From positions 9,337,501 through 9,401,500 of the forward strand of contig NC_083523.1 of NCBI RefSeq assembly GCF_032362555.1: DNA of 64,000 bases. Direction: 5' to 3'. Source of the DNA: Amyelois transitella. Lineage: Eukaryota > Arthropoda > Insecta > Lepidoptera > Pyralidae. The notes under the pieces were generated by a model that was not told where the DNA came from, made no database searches, and worked only from the letters and a program-made list of their open reading frames with translations. A program made the position numbers and the translations under genes. Shown in pieces: positions 33,501 to 41,608 of this stretch (its first letter is position 1; the number at the start of each line of letters is the position of its first letter).

Positions 33501-34492
33501 TTATGTATGTATGTATGTTTACTAGTAGAATAAGAAAAAAATCTCTTTCGATCTGTATGTATATATACGACTTTTTGGTACCTTTAAGTCATGAATAGGC
33601 GTTCTCATTGATGAATGGCATCAGTTTAAATTTTTTACCGCATTTCTGACGTTTTACTTAAAACAAGGATTTGGCAGATAACGGCATTTTAGTTATGCCA
33701 GGGCAGCAGAATAGAATAGAATAAATTTATTTTCAAAATTGGATACAAGGTATCACTTATTGACGTCACATAACTTAAATCTAATTATAACTACTAGTAT
33801 AGGTATAGGTATCTGTGTGTGTGTATGTGCCGGCGCCGATAGAGAAGAGGATAGCTCCATGTGTTTCCCGTGGATGTTGTTAGAGGAGACTAAGGGATGG
33901 GATTATTTTTTTTTCATTATTAGAGGATACTTCATATCGCTTGATAATTGTGAAATCTTTTGGTTTCACAACATTGGTTGACGTCAAATAAATTACTTAA
34001 ATCTAATAAGTTTACTGCCGCTTCCAAGGCATCAGTGCAGAAGAAGCGGTAACAAAGCACTGTAGCATTTATTTTTCTTATATAATTGGGATTCCACTTT
34101 TAGGCGATGGGCTGGCAACCTGTCACTGTTTGAATGTCAATTTTAATGCATTAAGCCAGGTGGCTGAACTTGGCCTTTTAGTCTTTGATGACTGTTGACT
34201 CTGTCTACCCGTAGGGGATGGAGACGTGATTATATGCTACGACGGAGTCGAAAAACATCTACTAATATAATCCAAACAGAAAGTCGGTTCAGTAACAGAA
34301 TCAGGTTGCTAGTGAATGCCCTTCATCAAAATGAAATATCTAACTCGACAATCGTCTTATTATCTACAGGAGAAAATGCTACGCGATTTGACACCGTTAG
34401 CGGCGACACTCACCCGCCATTTGAATCAAATGATAGACACGGCATGCAACAAATACGCGATGTGGCAACAGAGGCACGCCAAACTCAGGTAG
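15571..34492 (+). CDS. GTF2H1: TFIIH core subunit p62 (GTF2H1/Tfb1), 11 coding exons
   Basis: Exons: 15571-15724, 17042-17243, 18384-18520, 19294-19495, 20256-20361, 21355-21480, 22671-22904, 24525-24623, 26877-27003, 32536-32714, 34370-34492. All have GT/AG ends and compatible phases. The product is 562 residues (human p62 is 548). It begins [20 protein letters not shown]. Residues 1-~108 form the PH-like domain (HKYADIK... [10 protein letters not shown]); BSD domains are at about 120-160 (SSEEYWNT) and 170-232 ([14 protein letters not shown]); the C-terminal half includes ELSPGGALM and [20 protein letters not shown]. p62 is a structural subunit of TFIIH, used in transcription initiation and nucleotide excision repair, and contacts activators, TFIIE and XPC/XPG-type partners. 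Exon 7 encodes an Asn-rich run. The final exon ends HAKLR-stop; the stop overlaps an unused GT. Introns 8-9 and the 3' flank contain duplicated exon edges. Confidence 0.96.
16325..16562 (+). repeat. SINE-A copy, GTF2H1 intron 1
   Basis: Complete copy with TGGTGCAGCGGTAATACGC and box B GGTTCGAATTCC (one change). Confidence 0.88.
16563..16765 (-). mobile_element. Helitron-like/MITE repeat
   Basis: Starts CTAGAGGCCGCCCGCGACTT, contains GTAATCGGTTCAGTAGTTTT, and ends CTTTATAATAGTAGTAGGAT. It resembles the reversed CTAG-ending Helitrons elsewhere in the window but with a different body. Confidence 0.5.
17276..17775 (+). mobile_element. RTE LINE, 5'-truncated, in GTF2H1 intron 2
   Basis: Encodes the last ~133 residues of the RTE ORF, from [20 protein letters not shown] to YPSGKEA-stop, followed by GTGATTTT and (ATGT)n. 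It is flanked by a 12-bp target duplication TTGCTAAAGGTT (17276-17287 and 17764-17775). About 40 AT-rich filler bases precede the LINE sequence. It lies 32 bases after the exon 2 donor. Confidence 0.9.
17992..18195 (-). repeat. SINE-B copy, decayed, GTF2H1 intron 2
   Basis: Reversed; the tail side (ATAGTCATGTCTACATCC) is diverged and the head is lost. Confidence 0.75.
18773..19002 (-). repeat. SINE-A copy, GTF2H1 intron 3
   Basis: Full length, reversed; the T-arm is mutated to GGATTCGGGACCC, which breaks the TTCGA core of box B. Confidence 0.85.
19031..19270 (+). repeat. SINE-B copy ending 23 bp before exon 4
   Basis: Lacks its first ~25 bases. The tail TATGTATGTATGTA is followed by only ACAGTTTTAACCAAATTTCC before the CAG acceptor of exon 4. 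Confidence 0.87.
19500..19860 (+). repeat. Two consecutive SINE-B copies after exon 4
   Basis: The first copy (19500-19598) is 5'-truncated and begins within 5 bases of the exon 4 donor; the second (19599-19860) is full length. With the copy at 19031, exon 4 is bracketed by SINE-B at under 25 bases on each side. Confidence 0.85.
20088..20250 (+). repeat. SINE-C copy abutting exon 5
   Basis: Contains AATAGATTTATTTTCAAAAT, TGACGTCACAAC, GCCGCTTCCAAAGCGC and AGAAGTAGCGGCGGAAC. The same words recur at 23355, 25772, 33715 and 54935. Orientation is arbitrary. The exon 5 acceptor follows directly. Confidence 0.6.
20380..20616 (-). repeat. SINE-A copy, GTF2H1 intron 5
   Basis: Full length, reversed, starting about 20 bases after the exon 5 donor. 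Confidence 0.87.
20617..20880 (-). repeat. SINE-B copy, GTF2H1 intron 5
   Basis: Full length, reversed; directly abuts the SINE-A head on its left. Confidence 0.88.
20905..21066 (-). repeat. SINE-B copy, 5'-truncated
   Basis: Reversed copy keeping only the 3' ~160 bases. Confidence 0.85.
21073..21332 (-). mobile_element. RTE LINE 3' fragment, GTF2H1 intron 5
   Basis: Last 69 codons of the RTE ORF on the minus strand with a CATA-repeat tail. It is flanked by a 10-bp target duplication TATCACATAC (21073-21082 and 21323-21332). It ends 22 bases before exon 6. Confidence 0.9.
21506..21713 (+). mobile_element. Non-autonomous Helitron copy
   Basis: Starts TCTATACTAACATTATAAAG and ends with the hairpin GCGGACGAAGTCGC followed by a degenerate CTRR end. 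Confidence 0.75.
21708..21940 (-). repeat. SINE-A copy, GTF2H1 intron 6
   Basis: Reversed full copy joined to the Helitron 3' end. Confidence 0.86.
22160..22262 (-). repeat. SINE-A copy, 5'-truncated
   Basis: Only the tail half, without the tRNA-like head. Confidence 0.8.
22279..22660 (+). repeat. SINE-B full copy plus truncated second copy before exon 7
   Basis: 22279-22540 is full length; 22550-22655 is a 5'-truncated copy in the same direction whose TATG-type tail ends about 16 bases before the exon 7 acceptor at 22670. Confidence 0.87.
22942..23310 (+). repeat. SINE-B full copy plus truncated copy, intron 7
   Basis: 22942-23212 is full length and starts 38 bases after the exon 7 donor; 23215-23310 is a diverged truncated copy. 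Confidence 0.85.
23355..23560. repeat. SINE-C copy, intron 7
   Basis: Carries TTGGATAATTGTGAAGTTGA, GCGGCAGTAAA and GACGTCAACCAATGTTATGA, shared almost word for word with 54935-55155. Confidence 0.6.
23905..24168 (-). mobile_element. Non-autonomous Helitron copy, intron 7
   Basis: Reversed: CTAGCTGTGCCCGCGACTCC at the left with the terminal hairpin, and AATATTAGTAT at the right. Confidence 0.8.
24232..24492 (+). repeat. SINE-B copy ending 32 bp before exon 8
   Basis: Full length with an intact GTGCCGTGTGGTTCCCGGCA head. Confidence 0.9.
24654..24832 (+). repeat. SINE-B copy with internal deletion, intron 8
   Basis: Head and tail are present; about 90 internal bases are missing. Starts 31 bases after the exon 8 donor. 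Confidence 0.85.
25520..25770 (-). repeat. SINE-B copy, intron 8
   Basis: Full length, reversed, moderately diverged. Confidence 0.86.
25772..25920. repeat. SINE-C-like copy, intron 8
   Basis: Contains TTGACGTCCGGTGAA and GCGCTTTGGAAGCGGTAGTA. Confidence 0.5.
25957..26890 (+). repeat. Minisatellite made of the exon 9 splice-acceptor region
   Basis: Eleven AG|G-type junctions sharing CAGGCGTGGAGCGGCGG (one has AGTGGAG). Exon-like starts: 26057, 26149, 26247, 26328, 26405, 26482, 26561, 26640, 26719, 26798, and the true exon 9 start at 26877. Spacing falls from 92-98 bp (distal) to 77 and then exactly 79 bp for the five junctions nearest the exon. Each unit is acceptor, 14 exon bases, TTAGTCTAAGAGCTAG, then GAGCTCTCCAACTATATGTG and a GT-rich run. 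In the long distal units GAGCTAGTGAAC and GTTCACTAGCTC form an inverted repeat that the short units have lost. Confidence 0.95.
27105..27640 (+). mobile_element. GC-rich retro-inserted fragment, intron 9
   Basis: A 500-base GC-rich block ending in an A-run (about 27630-27638). A short frame reads [20 protein letters not shown], but no known domain is visible. The A-tail suggests reverse transcription; the family is unknown. Confidence 0.4.
27708..28140 (-). mobile_element. Two adjacent CTAG-type repeats
   Basis: 27710-27893 starts CTAGCGACCCGCCCCGACTT and is the same family as 43170-43366. 27894-28140 starts CTAGCTTTCCGCCCGCGGCT and ends in a distinct body. Both have the Helitron-like reversed end. 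Confidence 0.5.
28540..29160 (+). repeat. Composite repeat, intron 9
   Basis: 28545-28690 (GATGGGAAATCATCAAATGA... GGGAGTGTCAGACTTTTACT) looks like a very common lepidopteran interspersed repeat. It continues into a block holding two copies of CCCCCCTTGGGGGTTGA (near 28715 and 28998), each followed by AAAATCC and CTTAGTGCTC. Confidence 0.5.
29181..29230 (+). pseudogene. Partial copy A of GTF2H1 exon 10
   Basis: Fifty bases encoding [16 protein letters not shown] in frame, the same peptide as residues of true exon 10, with seven synonymous third- or first-base differences and no splice acceptor left. A SINE-B fold-back follows at once. Confidence 0.85.
29231..29322. repeat. SINE-B tail fold-back after copy A
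   Basis: Short inverted CTTGTAAAGACTGATAG / CAGTCTTTTTAAGACTG structure, then the plus-strand SINE-B 3' end. The same junction follows exon copy B at 32320. Confidence 0.75.
29897..31201 (+). pseudogene. Retroelement-type CCHC/PD-D nuclease-like ORF, split by a LINE
   Basis: Part 1 (29897-30313) has C-x-C-G at [17 protein letters not shown] (a CCHC-like knuckle), [21 protein letters not shown] and VWDATCVD. Part 2 (30953-31201) continues [14 protein letters not shown] and [20 protein letters not shown]. The two halves join across an RTE insertion with TSD TAGTTATCGG and one frame slip in an A-run. The pattern (CCHC then RPD...D-x-T) resembles the restriction-like endonuclease end of RLE-type non-LTR elements; similar ORFs are common in invertebrate genomes. 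No reverse transcriptase is visible upstream. Function is inferred and the gene is dead. Confidence 0.6.
30311..30969 (+). mobile_element. RTE LINE 3' part nested in nuclease-like ORF
   Basis: About 189 codons of the RTE C-terminus ([20 protein letters not shown] to YPSGKEA-stop) and an (ATGT)n tail, flanked by the duplication TAGTTATCGG (30311-30320 and 30960-30969). Confidence 0.92.
31830..32160. repeat. Unclassified dispersed-type repeat
   Basis: Starts AGCGGCCCGCTTGTGCAGCA and contains AAGTTTCATCAAAATCGAAC and CATACAGACAGACAGACAAA, typical of short lepidopteran non-autonomous elements. Confidence 0.4.
32241..32322 (+). pseudogene. Partial copy B of GTF2H1 exon 10 with splice acceptor
   Basis: An acceptor CTCCGTCCAG (true exon: CTCCGTTCAG) is followed from 32255 by the first ~65 bases of exon 10. 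The in-frame peptide [22 protein letters not shown] is identical to true exon 10; all six base differences are synonymous. It then runs into a SINE-B fold-back and a stop. Confidence 0.9.
32320..32436. repeat. SINE-B fold-back after copy B
   Basis: GTAGACAGAGCCAACAGTCT inverted against AACACTGTTGCCTCTGTCTA; ends GACGTGACCATATGTATG. A further short SINE-B tail (32490-32519) leads directly to exon 10. Confidence 0.8.
32722..33260 (-). mobile_element. LINE-like 3' region, reverse, intron 10
   Basis: Starts 8 bases after the exon 10 donor. Contains AAAGGCGGACTTAATGCC, CTCTACCAGTCAACCAG and a long antisense stretch with no open frame. Longest copy of the family also at 8347 and 35655. Confidence 0.6.
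33325..33500. mobile_element. RTE tail (+) joined to SINE-B tail (-)
   Basis: 33330-33412 is a plus-strand RTE 3' end (GGTAGTCTCTGCCTACCCCT); 33417-33500 is a minus-strand SINE-B 3' end. They meet head to head at their microsatellite tails. Confidence 0.75.
33715..34072. repeat. SINE-C copy, interrupted, intron 10
   Basis: GAATAGAATAAATTTATTTT at the left and GGTTTCACAACATTGGTTGA ... AGAAGCGGTAACAAAG at the right, with other sequence between. Confidence 0.5.
34086..34236 (+). repeat. SINE-B 3' half, intron 10
   Basis: Diverged copy from AGGCGATGGGCTGGCAAC to GGAGACGTGATTATATG, 130 bases before exon 11. Confidence 0.75.
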
Positions 34493-34745
34493 TACCCGCC
34501 CATAAACAATGTAGACTTGACATAGACAATCGTGATGAACATTTGTGGTTTATTGTTGTGCAGTTGAAATGATGCTAATGTGCGAAATAATGCGTTCTGG
34601 CGCGAAGATATTTGATTTTTTGTGAGTTGAAGTGAATTATACTTGAAATCCCTTATATTCCATAGACAATTCGGTTGATAAGACATTGTAATTGTTAATT
34701 ATTTGTTAACATAATTGAAAAAATACGCTTTGAATCATTTATACC

Positions 34746-34862
34746 AAATGATGGATAAGGCGTGCAACAAATACGCGATGTGGCAATAGAGGTACGCCAA
34801 ACTCAGGTAAAACACGCCCATAACCAATGTAGACGTCACATAGACAATCGTGATGAACATTT
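34746..34862 (+). pseudogene. Duplicate of the 3' edge of GTF2H1 exon 11
   Basis: Matches 34428-34545 (last ~62 coding bases, stop, and ~55 bases of 3' UTR). The peptide is [10 protein letters not shown] followed by an internal TAG, so it is not usable as a terminal exon. A third, more decayed copy lies at about 36008-36060. Confidence 0.85.
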
Positions 34863-34915
34863 AAGCAATTAGAATGATACCGAAGTGAATAATACTTTGA
34901 TATACTCTTTATTGC

Positions 34916-34921
34916 AATAAA
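34916..34921 (+). terminator. Candidate GTF2H1 polyadenylation signal
   Basis: First AATAAA after the stop codon at 34490-34492; it lies just after the duplicated exon edge. Confidence 0.35.
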
Positions 34922-35654
34922 AATCTTTGATTTGCAGTCTCCACAGACATTTCAGGTAACATTTGTGATAAATGTGCAGTTAAAATGTTACTTGTAATAT
35001 TTAAAATAGACATTTTTGTTCATTAATTATAGGTAAATGGTAAATGAGGTGAATTATCTGTTAACAATACTATAAAAATACTCTTTCCGCCATTCAGACC
35101 AGATCACATTAACATGCAGTAACAAAAACTCAAGGAGTGTAAAAATCATAGTCAACTTTCCGTAGACTTTATTTTGCTGAAATAAATTACTTATAATGAA
35201 AAATACGCTTTAAGGCATAAAATATCTCATTCTGAATTGCTGTATTATAATGAAATTAGTTTAGTTATGCAAAATAACAGTGCAGTTCAAATACTATTCT
35301 CGATGTTAATTATCTGTAAAATTTACAAATACGGCTATTTATGGCATAACGAATATGGTTAAATTCATATCGAGTTCCATAGACATTGTGAAGAGTTCTT
35401 GTGCACTTAAAATGTTGTAGAACTGAGTTATTAATTCAGAATACAAAAATACAAAAAGACGCCTTTTCCTTTAATAGTTTTGAGACCAATTAAAAATGTT
35501 GTTGTACTGGATTATCTCATGATATAAACGATGTATAAAAATGAAATACGCTTTTTGACATACCTACCAAGTTTTTCAAGTTGTTTTCATAATCGAGTAT
35601 GGATTTTTTCGATCACATTTGTAGTACATAGTGCAGTTCATATGGTTTGTTTGT

Positions 35655-35775
35655 TTGTAAACTCTTTATTGCACATAAAAATAAATAAAACAAATTACAA
35701 AACAGTTATTGGATTTAGAAGAATATGTACAATGGCGGACTTATCCCCAATGGGATTTCTTCCAGTCAACCAAAA
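35655..35775 (-). repeat. LINE-like 3' end fragment (reverse)
   Basis: AAACTCTTTATTGCACATAA then CAATGGCGGACTTATCCCCA and CTTCCAGTCAACCA. Confidence 0.55.
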
Positions 35776-36069
35776 TATGGTATACTTGAATTGAAATATC
35801 TTTGTCATGATATAATTCGATTTTTGTCAATGTATTCTAAGTATTGAAAAGTTATTTGTCATGATTTATAAAATATAGTTAAATCAAAAATATTATATAC
35901 GGCTTACTTAACTATTTTAGTGTTAAAACGTATATCGATTATCCATATCTCTTTGTGATACAAATTTATGTTAAATAATCACCAATTGATATATTTCTTG
36001 AGAGGCTTGCAATAAAAAATACACAATTTGGCAACGAGGTAAATAAAGATATGCCAATATTAACTATCA

Positions 36070-38980
36070 ATAATAAAAATGGTTATTTTATGTCCTGTAA
36101 AAGAAAAGTGGAGTTGTATTTGATTTGAAATATGATTTATAAGTAGGTACAGTCAACCGCATATCAAATTATTTAGCATGGAACCCTATGGAACCCTATG
36201 TCGCGGTAGTAGAGGTGAATTTGCAGTAAATTTGGATAGGTTGATATCCTTAATCAATTTGAGGCAACATCGTTCGTATTGGGAAATGTTTGAAAGATAA
36301 AGATTTGGTGCTTAAGTGGCAATAATGATTTGAAGTGTATGTTACTATCACGAGCATTAATATGTACAGTCGCATGTATAGTAACATGCCCCTATCTTAA
36401 TACAAACAAAAAGAATAGGTCAAGTTTATGTGCAAAATTTATGCTTCGTTGTTATACTGATGCTTGTGAGTGTACAGTAGGCCACGTAGAAAAGTATACA
36501 GCCTATAATAAAAAATAATAAACTTTTCTATGCGGTACACTGTACATTATTTTAAGAAGTGTCATTTAGCCATTGGGCGGAACGGATAGAGGCACGGAAT
36601 TAATAGAAATATCACAAATGAATTGTACTCGTTAAAGTCCTATTTATTTCAACTCTCTAAAAACCCAAAGAGGTTATATAACGGACTGTTAAAGGCGGCC
36701 ATTTTGTGAACGATATCAAAATGGCGCCCACTTAGATAAGCTAATAATTAAATAAATTACTATCTTATGTTTCGATGTAAAAATTGTAAATAATGTCCAC
36801 TGTACAATATGCGTCTGTGAATATGATTATTGATAAATAAATTTTAGTTAAGCAATTAATGCATTTTATAAACCAAATCTAACTGAATGTGTGTGAAACA
36901 GGAGTTTTTTCAGATTGCAGTACTGTCATTTGACGGATTAATCATTTGAAATGAAATATTATTCCATCATTAAGCCATCCAGCTAAACGTGGTCTTTTCG
37001 GGACATCTCTGTCTACCCCGTATGGTAAAAAGACGTCATTTTTGTATGTATGTTTAATTTTATAACAATACTCATCGGGCCATTAAGAAAGTTGGTGGTA
37101 AATTAGTTTACGTATCAAACTCGTGAGTTTAAATTTAGTCTGGTTTGAATCTAACTCTGACCAAGTTCCAAAGACTCCTTTTTAACCAACTTCAACAAGG
37201 CAGAGGATTTCTTTTAGGCGGTGAAAGTTGTCGCAACTTATTTGAAACCCTAACACGTAAGAGGAATAAGGTTCAATTTATGATAACATTTTTCTATTCT
37301 TAAAATAACAGCACTGCTTTTTGAAGTATACCCAAGATTTAGCCTTAAGTTTTTCTATCTACAGTCGTGTACATAAGTGTTTCTTGAAATTAAAATGAAT
37401 TGAAGAAATTCCATAAATATGCGAATATTTGTTCCCTAATACCTAAGTTAATGTTAACTTGTGAAAGTTATTTCTAAAATCACTTGAATAATTTTTCTTT
37501 TTAACGACTTATTTATTTTTAGGCCGTGAGTTTGAAACAGTTTCTCAGCAGTAATATAAAAAAGATTAAAAAAAATACGAAATGTAACCTTTTTCGGCTT
37601 TTATCTAACCAAATAATAGGAAAAGAAAAAGGACTTAGACCAACTAAGAAAGATGGATAGACCAATTAAAATAAAATGTTAATAAAAAAAACAAAATCCA
37701 TTTAATTTCAATTCCAAAACTGATATTGCGAGTGGTACTGGAAAATTATAATAATAACTTGTTCGTTCCTTATAATATAATAAATAAAAAAAGTAATTTA
37801 AGAAAAAAGGCGACAATAATCGCATTAAATATAGTTTTGTAAGTTATTCAAAAATTTTACGTTACCACTTTTGATTTGTTTATTAAGAAATGTAAAAAAA
37901 ATTAAGGTTATGTTTAAATTTGTTGGATCGATTTAGTTGAGTGGTACTCATGGCAATAATATAAGAATTTTGATTTTTAATGTAAATTACTGTTAAATAG
38001 ACTGAATTATCCAGTCTGACAGCAGTAAAAATGGTTTTATTCAAATCTTAAATTTGTAATTTGCATAGTTTGATTGTAAACCTTTAATTTTGTTCACTTT
38101 TTTTGTCATCGAATGCTGCATCTATAACTAATTATAAAAAAGATGAGACACGAAATAATTTCAGGCATTTGACTGTGTATGTCAGGGTCTAAAACCGATA
38201 TTAAATCAATTAAAATTTCTTAAATGACAGATACTCAAACCATGTCATCAGCATTTATCTAAGCGATATGACTTACATAAGGTTCAATATTCAATAGCCA
38301 TTTATTTTGTTTCACAGAGTCGTATCGTTTTTTTTGTATTGTAGTATAATAGTTACTTCACCACTGTACTTATTCGGCAGTATTTATGAAATCATTGTAT
38401 TACATTATGAAATATGTATTACAGTTAATAGAAATATTTGTGATCTGAAACTGTAATCGCCCGTACTTGAATCCGAGATCTCTTTGTGTATGTTCCTTTT
38501 AGTGTTCAGTTATAGTATTACCACTTTTTTAAGTTACACCCATGTGCGCCTGCGCATAAGTCAGTAATGTTTGGATTGCGCGAAATTATAAAAAAAATTG
38601 TTTATTTATGTACTTTACCAGAATCAAAGATCTTATTATAACTAGGTGTTGAAGTCTCCTTTTAGGCATTTAAAAAATCCTTTGCCAGCAGGATCTTCTC
38701 TTCTTTACAGTATAATTATACAGATGATGATTTTTGATTGAGCCAATCACAGCGCGTCATTTGAACCCGCGAACTGAACTGTCCGCTGTTACGAGCGAGA
38801 CAGCTGCAGACATATTGTTTTTGGATTTTAAGTTTAATGTACTCGTAATAAAATCGTTATTTCAATTGAGTTTGATTAGACGGTAAGTTGAGATATTGCG
38901 CGCCGTCAATACTGCCGATGCGACTTATAGAAGTGGGAGTACTGTATTTGGTTAAATCTAAAAATGAATTGGCAAATAAA
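36070..38980. other. Intergenic, no gene seen
   Basis: AT-rich. Holds a small SINE-B relic at 36960-37050, a duplicated GGAACCCTAT at 36180-36199, and an inverted GCCATTTTG/CAAAATGGC pair at 36694-36728. No ORF with coding character. Confidence 0.5.
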
Positions 38981-38981
38981 T

Positions 38982-39070
38982 AGCTGAACGTAGCCTATCA
39001 GTCTTTTCGAGACTGTTGGCTCTGTCTTCTTCGCAAGGGATATAGACGTGATTATATGTATGTATGTATA
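38982..39070 (+). repeat. SINE-B 3' end
   Basis: TAGCTGAACGTAGCCTATCA to the (TATG)n tail. Confidence 0.8.
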
Positions 39071-40959
39071 AAAATGAATTTTTAAAGTTGGCGTCCCTGG
39101 GCTAAAGATAAGAATGTGGCCCTTTGAACCAGGGACGATGACCTTTTTTGGTCACCAGTATGTTAAATATCCTATAAAAAAAATACATTATGCCAAGTTT
39201 CAGACGAGAAAAATTACTCCATCTCCTTCTTATTAGCGTAATTAGAAAGAGACGGAGAGAAAACATAATATGTCTCATTCTAATTGGGCTATTTTAAAAG
39301 ATATGGAAAGGAAAAATTTCATTTTATGTTCATATGATATTTTTTGATTTGATTAATAAAAAAGTTTAAAGCAGTTGAAATATTTGATTAGTAAGTCGGT
39401 CTCTTCTTACATATTTCAGAGCAAAATAAATCTTTGGAAATTTTCTCTACATCATAGCGACCCTTAATTTTGTTTGTGATGTTCACTTTTAGATTTGACA
39501 ACTTCTAACATTGTGTAACAAAACAATTACCTATTGAAATTGTTTACGAAAGTTATAAAAGTTCATACTTTTTAATAAAGCTTTTTTTTTGTGTAATAAT
39601 TATTATGTATTGTTTTTTGTTTTGTTATACGATGCCTTGTATGTTCAATGTTTAATTGGTAAATTATTATTTTATGTACCGTAACGATTACGAACGCAAT
39701 AAAACGATTTTTGAAGGTATGTGTCGTATTTTTTTATATAATTATCATTTTATTATATATTATGTGTTGCCAACTGCAGAACTACAGTTGCAAATAGATC
39801 ATGTTACTATGGAAAACAATTTGATGATCTGGAAGTAAAATAATTTCTTACCTTGGAAACCGTAAAAGTAGATCAGAGAATTAAATATGCAAACATTTGT
39901 ACAACCACTTACCTTGAAATCCCAAACGTGACTTTATGTGCGAGTCTCTTATATATATGACTTTGTTTACCCCGTAAGCAATAGAGACGTGATTTGTGTA
40001 CCTATATAAGAAAATTAAAACACAATTTGGAATGTTTCCATATTTATTAGGAGATAAACATTTACGAGAATCTATATACAAGAATATAAAAATCCTACGT
40101 TAACACAAATAACATTATTATATAATCGTCTACATTATAAGGCCTTACACAGCGATTAAATAAATCAAAATCAATTACATATTATTATGTAATACTTTTC
40201 CTATAATACAATTAACATAACACAAAGTATACAATAAAATTAAGTAGTATAATTTATTGGGTTTATATTATTAGTTTTAAATCTAAAAATTTCTCAACAG
40301 TCTCAAAAGACTTTTTTATAGTGCATTTAAGACCTTTTTTTTTAAAGTTTTTAATTTATATAAATCAAAAGAGAAAAAATATTGCATTTTACGATCCTAT
40401 AAGTATTATGATGTTATTTTAATACGATAAAATAACACAAAATACATTTCATTAAAAAGAGTACAGTTAAGTTAGGTACTTCAATTCCAAAACATAATCA
40501 CAGATTTAAGACCATTTTAATTCATTGTTTAAATATTTTTTTCTGTTTTTAGTTAAGAGTATCATTCAACTCTTTTCTAAGTAACATATCTACATACATC
40601 AATATAACAACCGATGTGCGAGGGAAAAAAATTTTGAGTAAATCTTCATACATTCAGGCACCTGGATGTATAACCATGATTCAATATAAGTCAGGTTTCC
40701 CTGCAAAAGTTGCGGAGGTCAGATGGGAGTCGCTTCGTGTAAAAACCTGACTCGCCCAATCCAGGATCCATGGTCAAAGGCACACCCCGGGCTCCACAGG
40801 CTCACGAAAGGAATTTATAAGGCTGAGCTGACTGTAAAGGGGCAGGGACAGCTTTTTGAATTTTTAAATTTTGAATTTGAATTTTGTCCGGCTTCGTCGA
40901 ACTTTCAAGGACCAAATTTCGAATGTCTTGCAAAGGGGAGATGTTAGGGGCACTTGTAA
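39071..40959. other. Intergenic between GTF2H1 and Syx7, no gene seen
   Basis: Strongly AT-rich, especially 40000-40650, which could hold the far end of the Syx7 3' UTR. A SINE-B tail relic is at 39955-40000. Nothing else is recognised. Confidence 0.4.
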
Positions 40960-41484
40960 TCTATACTAATATTATAAAGCTGAAGAGTTTGTTTGTTTTA
41001 CATACATATAATCACGTCTATATCCCTTGCGGGGTAGACAGAGCCAACAGTGTCGAAAAGACTGATAGGCTATGTTCAGCTTTTTGGCTTTAAAATAGAA
41101 TTGAGATTCAAATAGTGACAGGTTGCTAGCCCATCGCCTAAAAGAAGAATCCCAAGTTTATAAGCCTACCAGTCGCCTTTTACGACATCCATGGGGGCGA
41201 GATGGAGTAGTCCTATTCTTTATCTATTGGTGCCGGGAACCACACGGCAGGTTTTGTTTGTTTGAACGCGCTAATCTCAGGAACTACTGGTTCGAATTGA
41301 AAAATCGTTTTTGTTTTGAATAGAACATTTATCGAGGAAGGCTTTAGGCTATATAACATCACACGCGGAGCGAAGAAATAATGAAAAATGTGAAAAAAAA
41401 AACGGGGAAAATTATTAATCCGTGAGGGCTTCAATGATGCCTAAAATAACTATTCCACGCGGACGAAGTCGCTGGCACAGCTAG
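40960..41484 (+). mobile_element. Complete non-autonomous Helitron with nested SINE-B
   Basis: Begins A|TCTATACTAATATTATAAAG and ends hairpin GCGGACGAAGTCGCTGGC, ACAG, CTAG|T: the 5'-TC, 3' hairpin, CTRR end and A/T host flanks expected of Helitrons. A reversed SINE-B (about 41001-41250) interrupts it inside a GTTTGTTTG run that is repeated on both sides. Confidence 0.85.
41001..41250 (-). repeat. SINE-B nested in Helitron
   Basis: Full length, reversed; therefore younger than the Helitron around it. Confidence 0.88.
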
Positions 41485-41608
41485 TCATCGAATATGCATG
41501 AAAAGAGTTACGAGTGTAGAGGAAGCGGGAGAGTTCTGTAAGGAAAATAGCAAGTGGAACTCCATAGTCTCTGCCTACCCCAATGGGAGACACGCATGAC
41601 GGTACAGT
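41485..41608 (+). mobile_element. Diverged RTE 3' end
   Basis: ATGCATGAAAAGAGTTACGA ... GTAGTCTCTGCC-like end; more decayed than other copies. Confidence 0.6.

Noticed and set aside
34195-34572. 125-codon plus frame across GTF2H1 exon 11
   Set aside because: Wrong frame for exon 11 and made of SINE-B plus intron sequence; a shadow of the real exon.
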